From: Pseudoflavitalea rhizosphaerae
GTDB lineage: Bacteria > Bacteroidota > Bacteroidia > Chitinophagales > Chitinophagaceae
NCBI RefSeq assembly: GCF_003991355.1
Contig: NZ_RCSU01000003.1
Span: forward strand, 62,001 to 126,000
DNA: 64,000 nt
Direction: 5' to 3'
The position numbers and the translations under genes were made by a program. Shown one piece after another: positions 8,417 through 17,175 of this stretch. Each line of letters opens with the position of its first letter. Position 1 is the stretch's first letter. The notes beneath the pieces are model-generated. The model saw only the letters and a program-made list of their open reading frames with translations, was not told the DNA's origin and ran no database searches.

Positions 8417-10543
8417 ATGCAGCCAGAAAAATTTTATTACGACAACAAGATTGTGAAATGGTTCGGTTATGCTACCCTGCTCTGGGGCGTTGTAGGTATG
8501 ATCGCGGGACTTTGGGCAGCCATCCAGATCTATGCTCCTTCGGCCTCGCTGAACTTAGCGCCCACTACATTCGGAAGACTACGCCCGGTGCATACCAATG
8601 CCGTGATCTTCGCATTCGTGGGCAACTGTATCTTCACCGGCGTTTACTATTCCCTGCAACGACTCTGTAAATCCCGCATGTACAGCGATAAGCTCAGCTA
8701 TATCCATTTCTGGGGATGGCAGGGCATCATCGTGGCTGCAGCGCTCACATTATTACTCGGTTACACTACCGGCAAGGAATATGCGGAACTGGAATGGCCG
8801 ATCGATATCGCCATCACATTGGTGTGGGTGATCTTCGGCATCAACATGTTCGGCACCATCATCAAAAGAAGGGAAAAACACCTCTATGTTGCCATCTGGT
8901 TCTACATCGCTACCTGGGTTACCGTGGCGATGCTGCACATAGTCAACTCCATCGAATTACCGGTGAGCTTCATGAAGAGCTATAGCTGGTATGCAGGCGT
9001 GCAAGATGCACTGGTGCAGTGGTGGTATGGTCACAATGCCGTGGCCTTCTTCCTTACCACGCCCATTCTTGGTCTGATGTACTATTTCCTGCCAAAGGCC
9101 GCCAACAGGCCGGTATATTCTTACCGTCTTTCCATTATTCACTTCTGGGCGCTGATCTTCATTTATATCTGGGCTGGTCCGCACCACCTGCTCTATACTG
9201 CGCTGCCCGACTGGGCGCAGAGCCTCGGTGTGGTATTCTCCATCATGCTCATCGCGCCATCATGGGGCGGAATGCTGAACGGATTGTTCACCCTCCGCGG
9301 CGCATGGGACAAAGTGAGGGAAGATCCCGTGCTGAAATTCTTTGTGGTGGCAGTAACCTGCTATGGTATGGCCACATTCGAAGGCCCGATGATGAGTTTG
9401 AAGAGCGTGAACGCCATCTCCCACTTTTCAGACTGGACCATCGCACACGTTCACATCGGTGGTCTCGGCTGGAATGGTTTCATGGCCTTCGGTATCCTCT
9501 ACTACATCATCCCTAAAATGTACGGTACACAGATCCACTCCAGGAAACTGGCCAATAACCATTTCTGGCTAGGCACTATCGGAATTATCGTATATGCCAT
9601 TCCGTTATACTGGGCAGGTTTCGCACAGGCACAGATGTGGAAGACCTTCACTGAAGAAGGGCAACTGAAGTTCCAGTTCCTCGAAACCGTTACCCATATC
9701 ATCCCCATGTATGTTACCCGCAGCATCGGTGGCGGCCTCTACCTGATCGGCGCCTTCCTGATGGTGTACAACTTATACAAGACCGTTAAACAGGGAAAAT
9801 TCATCGCCAATGAGGCTGCTGAAGCAGCTCCTATGGTAAAGGAACATTCACCCGTTCGCGAATACTGGCACAGGTGGATAGAGAGAAAGCCCATGACCAT
9901 GCTCGTTATGAGCCTTATTGTAGTAGCTATCGGCGGGGCACTGGAAATCATCCCCACTTTCCTGGTGAAATCGAATGTGCCTACCATCAGCAGTGTGAAA
10001 CCCTATACCCCGCTTGAATTGCAGGGCCGCGATATCTACGTCCGCGAAGGTTGCTACACCTGTCACTCACAAATGATCCGTCCTTTCCGCGATGAAGTGG
10101 CCCGCTATGGAGAATATTCAAAGGCAGGAGAGTTCGTGTATGATCACCCCTTCCAGTGGGGCTCCAAGAGAACAGGTCCGGACCTCGCGCGTGAAGGTGG
10201 CAAATATCCCGACAGCTGGCATTACAACCATATGCTGGACCCACGCATCATGAGCCCCGGCTCTATTATGCCCGCCTATCCATGGCTGTTGGATGCGCCC
10301 ATCGATACCGCTTCCACCCCCGCCAAGATCAGGGCCATGCAAAAAATGGGCGTGCCTTATCCCGAAGGATTCGATAAAGAAGCCAACAAGGACCTGATGA
10401 CGCAGGCCAATTTCATCAAGCTCAGCCTCAAGGCCGATAAGATCGAATCCGCTTCCAACAGGGAGATCATCGCCCTCATCGCTTACCTGCAAAGACTGGG
10501 GAAAGACATCAAGGCGCAACAAAACACCACCATTCAAAAATAA
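8417..10543 (+). CDS. ccoNO: cbb3-type cytochrome c oxidase, fused subunits I and II
   Basis: A 708-residue fusion typical of Bacteroidota. Residues 1 to about 470 are CcoN, a 12-helix haem-copper oxidase core; segments such as VHTNAVIFAFVGN, WWYGHNAVAF and HVHIGGLGWNGF carry histidines expected to bind the two b-type haems and CuB. A linker of about 40 residues leads to CcoO: one membrane helix (TMLVMSLIVVAIGGALEII) and a monohaem cytochrome c domain with C546-Y-T-C549-H550 and a downstream methionine-containing region (MSPGSIMPAYPWL). It reduces oxygen to water with high affinity and pumps protons in the inner membrane. ccoQ follows after 6 bp. The join is clean, with no sign of frameshift. 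Confidence 0.96.
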   Translation: MQPEKFYYDNKIVKWFGYATLLWGVVGMIAGLWAAIQIYAPSASLNLAPTTFGRLRPVHTNAVIFAFVGNCIFTGVYYSLQRLCKSRMYSDKLSYIHFWGWQGIIVAAALTLLLGYTTGKEYAELEWPIDIAITLVWVIFGINMFGTIIKRREKHLYVAIWFYIATWVTVAMLHIVNSIELPVSFMKSYSWYAGVQDALVQWWYGHNAVAFFLTTPILGLMYYFLPKAANRPVYSYRLSIIHFWALIFIYIWAGPHHLLYTALPDWAQSLGVVFSIMLIAPSWGGMLNGLFTLRGAWDKVREDPVLKFFVVAVTCYGMATFEGPMMSLKSVNAISHFSDWTIAHVHIGGLGWNGFMAFGILYYIIPKMYGTQIHSRKLANNHFWLGTIGIIVYAIPLYWAGFAQAQMWKTFTEEGQLKFQFLETVTHIIPMYVTRSIGGGLYLIGAFLMVYNLYKTVKQGKFIANEAAEAAPMVKEHSPVREYWHRWIERKPMTMLVMSLIVVAIGGALEIIPTFLVKSNVPTISSVKPYTPLELQGRDIYVREGCYTCHSQMIRPFRDEVARYGEYSKAGEFVYDHPFQWGSKRTGPDLAREGGKYPDSWHYNHMLDPRIMSPGSIMPAYPWLLDAPIDTASTPAKIRAMQKMGVPYPEGFDKEANKDLMTQANFIKLSLKADKIESASNREIIALIAYLQRLGKDIKAQQNTTIQK

Positions 10544-10549
10544 AAGGCC

Positions 10550-10708
10550 ATGAAGTTCATACACTATCTCGAAAAGATCACCGGCGTAAGCATTTACCCG
10601 CTCAGCTCCTTCATCATTTTCGGCTTGTTCTTCCTGGGAGTGTTGATCTGGGTAATGAAGACCGATAAAAAAAGATTGCAGGACATCAGCAGAATTCCGC
10701 TGGACTAA
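10550..10708 (+). CDS. ccoQ: CcoQ-like small subunit of cbb3 oxidase
   Basis: A 52-residue protein starting at ATG 10550, 6 bp after ccoNO and 10 bp before ccoP. It has one membrane helix (FIIFGLFFLGVLIWVM) and a short, charged cytoplasmic tail ending ISRIPLD. CcoQ (subunit IV) helps to stabilise the CcoP association in proteobacterial enzymes. Sequence identity in this family is low, so the call rests on size, topology and position in the operon. Confidence 0.8.
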   Translation: MKFIHYLEKITGVSIYPLSSFIIFGLFFLGVLIWVMKTDKKRLQDISRIPLD

Positions 10709-10718
10709 ACCCAACCAT

Positions 10719-11930
10719 ATGTTCCGATCAAGTGCAATAAATAAAAGAATGACAATGACCAAAAGACTGGCCCTGCTGTTGCCCGCCCTGGCAGCCACTA
10801 CTTTCTCATTTGCAAGAGAAGGCTACGATCATCCGCCACTTCCCAGCTCCATTGGCGATCCAATGGTCACCATGCTCGTGATCATCATGGCGATCCTTCT
10901 TCTCATCATCATATTGCTGGCGCATGTACTCACCGGCGCCGCAGCTTACTATTACAAACGTGAGAAAGAGATAGAAGCGGAAAAGAAAAAGATCAATGTT
11001 TCTTCTACCGTACTCACTGTAGTTGCACTGCTTTTCAGTATGCCTCTCCTTGCACAGGAGGCACCGGCAGATGCAGCAGCAGTGGTAGTGCAGGCCAAAA
11101 GCTTCGGCGCTTTATCAGCAACAGCATTTTATATGGTGACAGGTGTGATTGCCATTGAATTAATTGTGATCGTTGCATTGCTCTGGCAACTGCGCAGTTT
11201 CCTCAGCCGCGTAAAAAAGCAGCATTCGCCGGAACAGGAAAATGCTACAAAGCCGGCAGCCTGGAAAACGCTCTGGGCAAGGCTCAACAGACTCAAACCC
11301 ATCGAACAGGAAAAAGCCCTGGAGATGGACCACGAATACGATGGTATCCGCGAGCTGGACAACCGGCTCCCACCCTGGTGGCTTTACGGCTTCTATGGCA
11401 CCATCATCTTTGCAGGTGTTTACCTCTGGCGTTACCATGTATCCGAAACAGCGCCGCTGAGCCAGCAGGAATTTGCTATCGCGATGCAAAAAGCAGATGA
11501 ACAGAAAGCCGCCTACCTGAAAAGATCAGCTAATAATGTGGACGAGAATACTGTAAAAGTAATCACAGATGCCAGCGCACTCGATGCAGGCAAAACAGTG
11601 TTCATCCAGAACTGCGCAGCCTGCCATGGCAAAGACGGTGAAGGCACTGTAGGCCCCAACCTCACCGACGATTACTGGTTGCATGGCGGCAGTATTGCAG
11701 ATATTTTCAAATCCGTCAAATATGGCTGGCCGGAAAAAGGAATGAGAAGCTGGAAAGAAGACCTGAGCCCTGTGCAGATCGCGCAGGTGAGCAGCTTCAT
11801 CAGATCATTGCATGGCACCAATCCTCCCAATGGGAAAGAGAAACAGGGAGAGCTTTACCAGGAATCAGGCGCCGCCGCATCCGACAGTACTGCAGCAAAA
11901 GCAGACAGCCTGGTAGTTTCAGCGAAGTAA
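10719..11930 (+). CDS. ccoP: cbb3 oxidase subunit III (mono-haem cytochrome c)
   Basis: The frame gives 403 residues from ATG 10719; ATG 10749 (MTMTKRLALLLPALAATTFSFA) is a better start because it begins a signal-like segment. Three further hydrophobic stretches follow: one after GDPM, one near FYMVTGVIAIELIVIVALLW, and the CcoP-type helix PPWWLYGFYGTIIFAGVYLW preceded by the family motif YDGIRELDNRLPPWW. The C-terminal domain has one haem c site, CAACH (Cys 299 from the first start), with a likely methionine ligand in KGMRSW. Proteobacterial CcoP usually has two haems; one is common outside that group. It feeds electrons from periplasmic or membrane cytochromes into CcoNO. Confidence 0.92.
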   Translation: MFRSSAINKRMTMTKRLALLLPALAATTFSFAREGYDHPPLPSSIGDPMVTMLVIIMAILLLIIILLAHVLTGAAAYYYKREKEIEAEKKKINVSSTVLTVVALLFSMPLLAQEAPADAAAVVVQAKSFGALSATAFYMVTGVIAIELIVIVALLWQLRSFLSRVKKQHSPEQENATKPAAWKTLWARLNRLKPIEQEKALEMDHEYDGIRELDNRLPPWWLYGFYGTIIFAGVYLWRYHVSETAPLSQQEFAIAMQKADEQKAAYLKRSANNVDENTVKVITDASALDAGKTVFIQNCAACHGKDGEGTVGPNLTDDYWLHGGSIADIFKSVKYGWPEKGMRSWKEDLSPVQIAQVSSFIRSLHGTNPPNGKEKQGELYQESGAAASDSTAAKADSLVVSAK

Positions 11931-11954
11931 TACCTAACATCAAAAGTACAGGCA

Positions 11955-13376
11955 GTGGTGGACAAAGAAGACATATCGAAAACAGAAAAAGGGAACAAAG
12001 AATCGTTCCGCGACAGGATAGCTACTGTAGACGAATCTGGAAAAAGAAAATGGGTCTTTGCCCAGAAACCAAAAGGAAAACTCTACAATATCCGGACCTG
12101 GGTAAGCTGGTTCTTTTTTCTACTTTTCTTTTCACTTCCTTTCATTGAAGTGAATGGACAACCGCTTTTCCTCTTCAATGTGGTAAAAGCGAAATTCATC
12201 CTTTTCGGAAAGGTGTTCTGGCCACAGGACTTTTTCATTTTTGGTTTGGGGATGCTCACATTCATTGTTTTCATCGTGCTGTTCACAGCGGCATTCGGCC
12301 GCCTGTTCTGCGGATGGGTTTGCCCACAGACCATTTTCATGGAAATGTTCTTCAGGAAGATCGAGTACTTCATCGAAGGCGATGCCGCACAGCAGAAGAT
12401 GCTGGCAAAAGCTCCCTGGACCGGATCGAAGATCTTCAAAAAAGTGAGTAAACATATCATTTTCTATATCTGTTCTTTCATCATTGCCAATTTCTTTCTT
12501 TCCTATATCATCGGTGTAAAAGAACTCTGGAAGATCATTACTGAACCTGTTACGGAACATATCGGCGGGCTGATCGCCATTGCCGTTTTCTCCGGCGTAT
12601 TCTATGCAGTGTATGCTTTCTTCCGTGAACAGGCCTGCACAGTGGTTTGCCCTTATGGCAGATTACAGGGCGTATTGCTGGATAAGAATTCCATGATTGT
12701 GGCTTATGACTATCAACGCGGGGAGCCCAGGGGAAAATTCAATAAAAAAGTGGAACAGTCCCGGGGGGATTGCATCGATTGTTTCCAGTGCGTGAAGGTT
12801 TGTCCCACAGGGATCGATATCCGTAATGGTACGCAAATGGAATGCGTTGGCTGCACTGCCTGCATCGACGCCTGCAATGCCATCATGGACAAAATAAACA
12901 AGCCATTGGGCCTTATCCGCTATGCTTCTGAACAGGGTATTCAAAAGAAGGAGAAGCTTCAGTATACCGGCCGGATGAAGCTCTATACCGTGTTACTCGG
13001 TGTGTTGGTGACCGTGCTCGCCTTCCTCCTGGTAACACGGAAAGAAGTGGACACTACCATTATGAGAACTCCCGGCATGCTCTACCAGGAGCGTGGAACC
13101 GACAGCGTCAGCAACCTGTACAATATCAAAGTAGCCAACAAAACCACCAATGCCATTCCGCTGCAACTCAAACTGGAAAACCTAAGCGGGCAGATCGAGA
13201 TCATCGGCGGCCATTCCGTACAGGTGAAAGAACAGGGAGAAGGAACAGGTTCTTTCTTCATCGTCCTTCCACGCAGCATTGTCCATGAAAGAAAAACATT
13301 GCTGAAGATCGGTATCTACAGTAACAACAAAAAGATCGATGTGATCTCCACCAATTTCCTTGGACCGGTACAATGA
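11955..13376 (+). CDS. ccoG: Cytochrome oxidase accessory protein CcoG (RdxA/FixG), membrane ferredoxin
   Basis: A 473-residue membrane protein with about five helices. Cysteines FCGWVCPQ and ACTVVCPYG lie near the membrane face. Two [4Fe-4S] motifs follow: CIDCFQCVKVCP starting at C273 and CVGCTACIDACN starting at C297. The C-terminal third is an immunoglobulin-like FixG domain after a final helix (LYTVLLGVLVTVLAFLLV). CcoG takes part in copper reduction and delivery for cbb3 assembly. The start is a GTG at 11955 or 11958, as no ATG lies nearby; the first residues (VDKEDISKTEKG) are soluble and variable. Confidence 0.93.
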   Translation: MVDKEDISKTEKGNKESFRDRIATVDESGKRKWVFAQKPKGKLYNIRTWVSWFFFLLFFSLPFIEVNGQPLFLFNVVKAKFILFGKVFWPQDFFIFGLGMLTFIVFIVLFTAAFGRLFCGWVCPQTIFMEMFFRKIEYFIEGDAAQQKMLAKAPWTGSKIFKKVSKHIIFYICSFIIANFFLSYIIGVKELWKIITEPVTEHIGGLIAIAVFSGVFYAVYAFFREQACTVVCPYGRLQGVLLDKNSMIVAYDYQRGEPRGKFNKKVEQSRGDCIDCFQCVKVCPTGIDIRNGTQMECVGCTACIDACNAIMDKINKPLGLIRYASEQGIQKKEKLQYTGRMKLYTVLLGVLVTVLAFLLVTRKEVDTTIMRTPGMLYQERGTDSVSNLYNIKVANKTTNAIPLQLKLENLSGQIEIIGGHSVQVKEQGEGTGSFFIVLPRSIVHERKTLLKIGIYSNNKKIDVISTNFLGPVQ

Positions 13377-13401
13377 TCATATCATCATCAAATAAAAAAA
13401 C

Positions 13402-13845
13402 ATGACACTCAACTGGGGACATAAACTAACCATCTTCATCAGCGCTTTTGCCGGCATGATCATCCTGCTGGTGTACAAAAGCACGCAGACAAATTTCGAC
13501 CTCGTAACCAAAGAATATTATAAAGATGAACTCAAATACCAGGAGGTGATCGATGGCACCAAACGGGCCAACAGTCTTGCTTCCAAAGCGAGTGTCGTCA
13601 AATCCGGGGAAACCATCGATATACAGCTTCCCGATGAAATGAAAGGTCAGGTTATTACAGGTTCCGCCTGGTTTTATTGTGCCGCCGATGCAAAAAAAGA
13701 CATCAAAATTCCCCTGGCAGTCAATGCAGCCGGCAAACAGCAGATCAGCAGCGGGCTCCTTCTGCCCGGAAGCTATACAGTAAAACTCAACTGGACCGCC
13801 GCTGAGCAGCAGTACTATTCTGAAACTTCCTTAGACATTCAATGA
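13402..13845 (+). CDS. ccoH: FixH/CcoH family protein
   Basis: A 147-residue protein with one N-terminal membrane helix (LTIFISAFAGMIILLVYKS) followed by a periplasmic beta-rich domain. The family signature is visible in FDLVTKEYYKDELKYQEVID, where FixH proteins have a conserved YY-ELxYQ stretch. It acts in late assembly of the cbb3 complex. It starts 25 bp after ccoG and its stop overlaps the next start by 4 bases (ATGA), so the two are translationally coupled. Confidence 0.87.
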   Translation: MTLNWGHKLTIFISAFAGMIILLVYKSTQTNFDLVTKEYYKDELKYQEVIDGTKRANSLASKASVVKSGETIDIQLPDEMKGQVITGSAWFYCAADAKKDIKIPLAVNAAGKQQISSGLLLPGSYTVKLNWTAAEQQYYSETSLDIQ

Positions 13846-14552
13846 TCATGTGGCCGGTGATCACAGCAGCAGGTTTGTTAGGACTGATGAGCAGCGCTCA
13901 TTGCATTGGCATGTGCGGCCCGCTGGCTATGTCTCTTCCGGTACATCATTTATCGAAAACAGGACAATTGGTTTCCATGCTGCTCTATCATCTGGGTCGC
14001 ATCATCACCTATTCTGTATTGGGCTTGTTATTTGGCCTCGCAGGCAGAGGATTATACCTCGCCGGTTTCCAGCAATGGTTTTCTATCGCTACCGGCATCA
14101 TCATGTTAGGGCTGGCTCTCTATTATTTTTTAGGAAGATCGAACGGATACCCGAAATGGGTGCAAAACTGGTATGTACCGTTACAGGTTTTGATGGGTAG
14201 ATTATTGAAAAAAACGAATACCATTTCATTCCTGCTTCTCGGCATGGCGAATGGATTGCTTCCCTGCGGGATGGTGTATATCGCTATCATCGGCGCAATC
14301 GGTCTTTCCGAACCCATACAAAGTGCCGGCTTTATGCTTTTCTTCGGTCTAGGCACTTTCCCGGCCATGTTCCTGATGAGCTGGTTCGGGGTACATATCA
14401 GCATTGACTTTAGATTGAAGTTGAAACGGGCAGTCCCGCTTATCATTGCTGCCATGGGGATCATACTCATACTTCGCGGCATGAATCTCGGCATTCCATT
14501 CATCAGTCCGGTACTGGGTCCGGAACTTTCTCCCGCTGCTGGCTGCCATTAA
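13842..14552 (+). CDS. TauE/SafE-like membrane protein of the cbb3 cluster
   Basis: A 236-residue membrane protein with six predicted helices. It opens with GLLGLMSSAHCIGMCGPLAMSLPV, the pattern of the UreH/COG2836 branch, in which the conserved His-Cys-x3-Cys on the first helix suggests metal handling. A second related motif appears halfway (GMANGLLPCGMVYIAI). Proteins of this branch are regularly encoded with ccoG and ccoH and are thought to help nickel or copper homeostasis or oxidase assembly; sulfite export is a family name rather than evidence here. It overlaps ccoH by 4 bases and ends the run; palindromic element copy 2 follows. Confidence 0.82.
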   Translation: MIMWPVITAAGLLGLMSSAHCIGMCGPLAMSLPVHHLSKTGQLVSMLLYHLGRIITYSVLGLLFGLAGRGLYLAGFQQWFSIATGIIMLGLALYYFLGRSNGYPKWVQNWYVPLQVLMGRLLKKTNTISFLLLGMANGLLPCGMVYIAIIGAIGLSEPIQSAGFMLFFGLGTFPAMFLMSWFGVHISIDFRLKLKRAVPLIIAAMGIILILRGMNLGIPFISPVLGPELSPAAGCH

Positions 14553-14564
14553 ATTACTTACGAA

Positions 14565-14678
14565 GCCGCCAGTCGCTCGCCTCTGGCGAGTGACCGGTAT
14601 TTGTTCGCCTCCGGCGAACACCGCGTCGCCGGAGGCGACTAAATAAAAGTCACTCGCCAGAGGCGAGCGACTGGCGGC
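14565..14678 (+). repeat. Palindromic intergenic element, copy 2 (forward)
   Basis: Arms at 14565-14594 and 14649-14678 are a perfect 30-bp inverted repeat. The interior carries the same two small hairpins as copy 1, in the same order. It fills the space between two convergent genes, the TauE/SafE-like gene and the PAS kinase, where a strong hairpin could end transcription from both sides. Confidence 0.94.
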
Positions 14679-14685
14679 TGCGAGA

Positions 14686-16254
14686 TTATTGTTGATCAGA
14701 TAAATCCGGCAATTCAACCGTAACCGTAGTGCCTGCTCCCAGTTTACTTTGCAGGCTGATCTTTCCCCGGACCAGATCCACATACCGCTTCACGATATGC
14801 AGCCCCAGCCCTGTTCCCTGGATGTTCACGGCATTGCGGCCGCGAAAGAAGCTGGTGAACATATGATGCTGGTCCTCTTCAGCAATACCGATGCCTTTAT
14901 CCTGTACGGACAAGTGCAACAGGTCATTTTCATTGGAAGCAATTACCTGTATCGGAGCGCCTTCCGGAGAGAATTTGGCGGCATTACTGATCAGGTTGAT
15001 AAGTATATTCCTGAGTAATTTCTTATCTGTAACAATCAGATCATCGCCGGAGCAATTGATATTGATCTCCTGACCGGGTTTGAGCAGGGTCTTCATTTCC
15101 TCCATGATATCTTCCAGGAATTCTTTCAGATCTACCGGCCCGATGGTAGTGAAAACTTTGCCTTCTTCCAACCTGCCGAGCGAGAGGAAGTCTTCCAGGA
15201 GATCATTGAGATGTTTAACGGAGTCGCGTATGCGCTTGAGGTGGCGGTCGCGCTTATCCTGCTCGTCCGTCTGCGTGTATTTGCCGATCAATGCCGCAGA
15301 AGACAATACAGTACTGAGTGGCGTTCGGAATTCATGACTGGCCATGCTCACAAAGCGCGACTTGATCTCGTTGAGCTCTTTTTCCTTATCCAGCGCTTCA
15401 CTGAGGTTTTTTTGCGAATTTTCCAGTTCCTGCAGGGCATCTTTCAGGATCATGGTCCTTTCTTCCACTTTACTTTCCAGGTCAGCATTGAGGGTGCGGA
15501 TCTCTTCGGTTACCTGTTCCAGTTGTTCCCTTTTTTCCAGCAGGCGCTGTTCCGCTTCTTTTCGTTGTGTAATATCCACAATGAAAGCGATCACGAAGAA
15601 TTCATTTTTCTGTCTGTAGAAGCTGAGGCTCACTTCCACCGGGAATTCATCACCCGTTCTGGTTCTGGCGAAGAGATCGCGGCCATGGCCCATACTGCGG
15701 TTGCCCGGCTTTTTGTAAAACCCTTCACGGTAACCAGTATGCGCATGATGGAACCGGCCGGGGATCAGCACTTCAATGGCTTTGCCCAATAGTTCATCTT
15801 TATCGTAGCCGAACAATTGCAACGCCGCAGGATTCACCAGTACGATCTCTCCTTTCTGATTGGTGAGGATGATGCCTTCCGTAGCATTATCGAAAAGTGC
15901 TTTCACCTGTTGCTGGTCGTTCTCCAGGGAGCCATAGATCTTTTTGATATAGATCACGGAGATCATCGTAAGCAGCACTATGATGCACTGGAACAACAAC
16001 TGAAACCAGAGCAACTGTGTGCCGCCCGATTCCCGCGGATAGAACGCGGAAAGCAGGATCAACGCCAGGCTGATGATCCCGAACAGTTTGGTGAGGTTAT
16101 CGTTTTGCAGGAACACGGTGAGCATAGTGGCTGCCACAAAGCCTCCGTAGAGAAAACCAATTTCGGGGTACATGAACTGAAATACAGCTGTACATACCGT
16201 TAGTATGGAGCAAAACAACAGAACATTAAGCGCCTTTTCTTTGAACATCAACAC
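14686..16254 (-). CDS. Membrane PAS-domain histidine kinase, FixL-like PAS
   Basis: A 522-residue sensor kinase. Residues 1-105 hold about four membrane helices without a large periplasmic loop. A PAS domain spans about 117-230. It contains RFHHAHTGYREGFY and MGHGR: H172 and R192 line up with the haem-ligand His and the distal Arg of FixL. Such residues also occur in many PAS domains not known to bind haem. A coiled-coil linker (235-295) leads to the dimerisation domain with phospho-accepting H307 (ASHEFRTPL) and an HATPase domain with N, G1 (DKGIGI) and G2 (GTGLGLHI) boxes. There is no receiver. It converges on the cbb3 genes, and its likely partner is the receiver-CRP protein at the other end of the cluster. 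Confidence 0.88.
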   Translation of the reverse strand: MLMFKEKALNVLLFCSILTVCTAVFQFMYPEIGFLYGGFVAATMLTVFLQNDNLTKLFGIISLALILLSAFYPRESGGTQLLWFQLLFQCIIVLLTMISVIYIKKIYGSLENDQQQVKALFDNATEGIILTNQKGEIVLVNPAALQLFGYDKDELLGKAIEVLIPGRFHHAHTGYREGFYKKPGNRSMGHGRDLFARTRTGDEFPVEVSLSFYRQKNEFFVIAFIVDITQRKEAEQRLLEKREQLEQVTEEIRTLNADLESKVEERTMILKDALQELENSQKNLSEALDKEKELNEIKSRFVSMASHEFRTPLSTVLSSAALIGKYTQTDEQDKRDRHLKRIRDSVKHLNDLLEDFLSLGRLEEGKVFTTIGPVDLKEFLEDIMEEMKTLLKPGQEININCSGDDLIVTDKKLLRNILINLISNAAKFSPEGAPIQVIASNENDLLHLSVQDKGIGIAEEDQHHMFTSFFRGRNAVNIQGTGLGLHIVKRYVDLVRGKISLQSKLGAGTTVTVELPDLSDQQ

Positions 16255-16315
16255 AAATTATATCAAAATTTACAAGTATCCCTTAGCGCCTTCCTGAAAA
16301 ATGATAGATCAACAC

Positions 16316-16329
16316 CTGATTTTAATCAG
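16316..16329. promoter_or_regulatory. FNR-like site upstream of the RIC-type repair gene
   Basis: CTGAT-TTTA-ATCAG is a symmetric match to the FNR core TGAT-N4-ATCA. Its centre is about 43 bases before the ATG at 16366. A weak -7-like sequence (TAATTTG) at about 16352-16358 would place the site near -41.5, the class II activator position, with a very short leader. Genes of this repair family are FNR/NO-regulated in many bacteria. Confidence 0.65.
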
Positions 16330-16365
16330 TTTTTTTCTTCTCCTGCCGGATTAATTTGCCGCTGT

Positions 16366-17115
16366 ATGACAGAACAGTTCCTGAAGATAGATGAACAAAC
16401 CCCGGTTACAGAGATCGTAAACGGGGATTACCGTACGGCAGACGTATTGCTCAAATACAATATCGATTTTTGCTGTGGTGGCAGATGGCCCCTGCAGGTG
16501 GCCTGCGAAGCCAGGGGAGTGAGTACAGACCTGGTGATACAGGACCTGGAAACCGCTACCCGCCGCATCCTTATTTCGCCCACCCTGAATTTCAACAACT
16601 GGCCGATAGATTTCCTCACAGATTACCTGGTGCATGTGCATCATGCTTATATGAAAGAAGCATTGCCTTCGATCCATGATCATCTCACCAAATTTGTGGC
16701 CGGGCACAGGAAGAAATTCCCTTACCTGGATGAGCTGCAGACGCATTTCATGCAACTGTACAGGAAGATGCCATCGCACCTGCAGCAGGAAGAGGAAGTG
16801 TTGTTCCCTTATATCAAAAGGATCAACAGGGCATTCAGTGGAAAAGAACCATATGCCGAACTGCTGGTACGCACACTGCGTAAGCCCATTGCTGCACGCA
16901 TGGAAGAAGAGCACCAGCAAACGGAAGAACTGCTCGGCAATTTCCGAAGGCTCACCGGTAATTACAGTACGCCCGATGATGCCTGTGTGAGCCATCGTGT
17001 GGCTTTTCTGAAATTACAGGAACTGGACCAGGACCTGGTGCAGCACATGCGATTGGAAAATGAAATTTTGTTCCCACGCGCTATCGCGATAGAAAACACC
17101 CTGCTCGGAAAATAG
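16366..17115 (+). CDS. ric: Iron-sulfur cluster repair di-iron protein (RIC/ScdA/YtfE family)
   Basis: A 249-residue cytoplasmic protein with two parts. Residues 1-70 are the ScdA N-terminal domain, including the conserved DFCCGG (NIDFCCGGRWPL). The rest is a hemerythrin-like four-helix bundle whose histidines and glutamates bind two irons: HVHHAYM, GHRKKFP, HLQQEEEVLFPYI, EEHQQTEELLG and HMRLENEILFPRA are all present. The family repairs Fe-S centres damaged by nitric oxide or peroxide, perhaps by removing NO or supplying iron. An FNR-like site lies directly upstream. It stands alone as a transcription unit. Confidence 0.93.
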   Translation: MTEQFLKIDEQTPVTEIVNGDYRTADVLLKYNIDFCCGGRWPLQVACEARGVSTDLVIQDLETATRRILISPTLNFNNWPIDFLTDYLVHVHHAYMKEALPSIHDHLTKFVAGHRKKFPYLDELQTHFMQLYRKMPSHLQQEEEVLFPYIKRINRAFSGKEPYAELLVRTLRKPIAARMEEEHQQTEELLGNFRRLTGNYSTPDDACVSHRVAFLKLQELDQDLVQHMRLENEILFPRAIAIENTLLGK

Positions 17116-17175
17116 CAGGATATGGTTCAGGCACTGAAGGCGGTCACCCTGCAAAACGGGTGCGCCTCCTCTACC

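Noticed and set aside
14686-16254. Firm assignment of the PAS kinase as a haem-based oxygen sensor
   Set aside because: The H-x-GY and GxGR positions match FixL but are common in PAS domains without haem. Kept as a hypothesis only.
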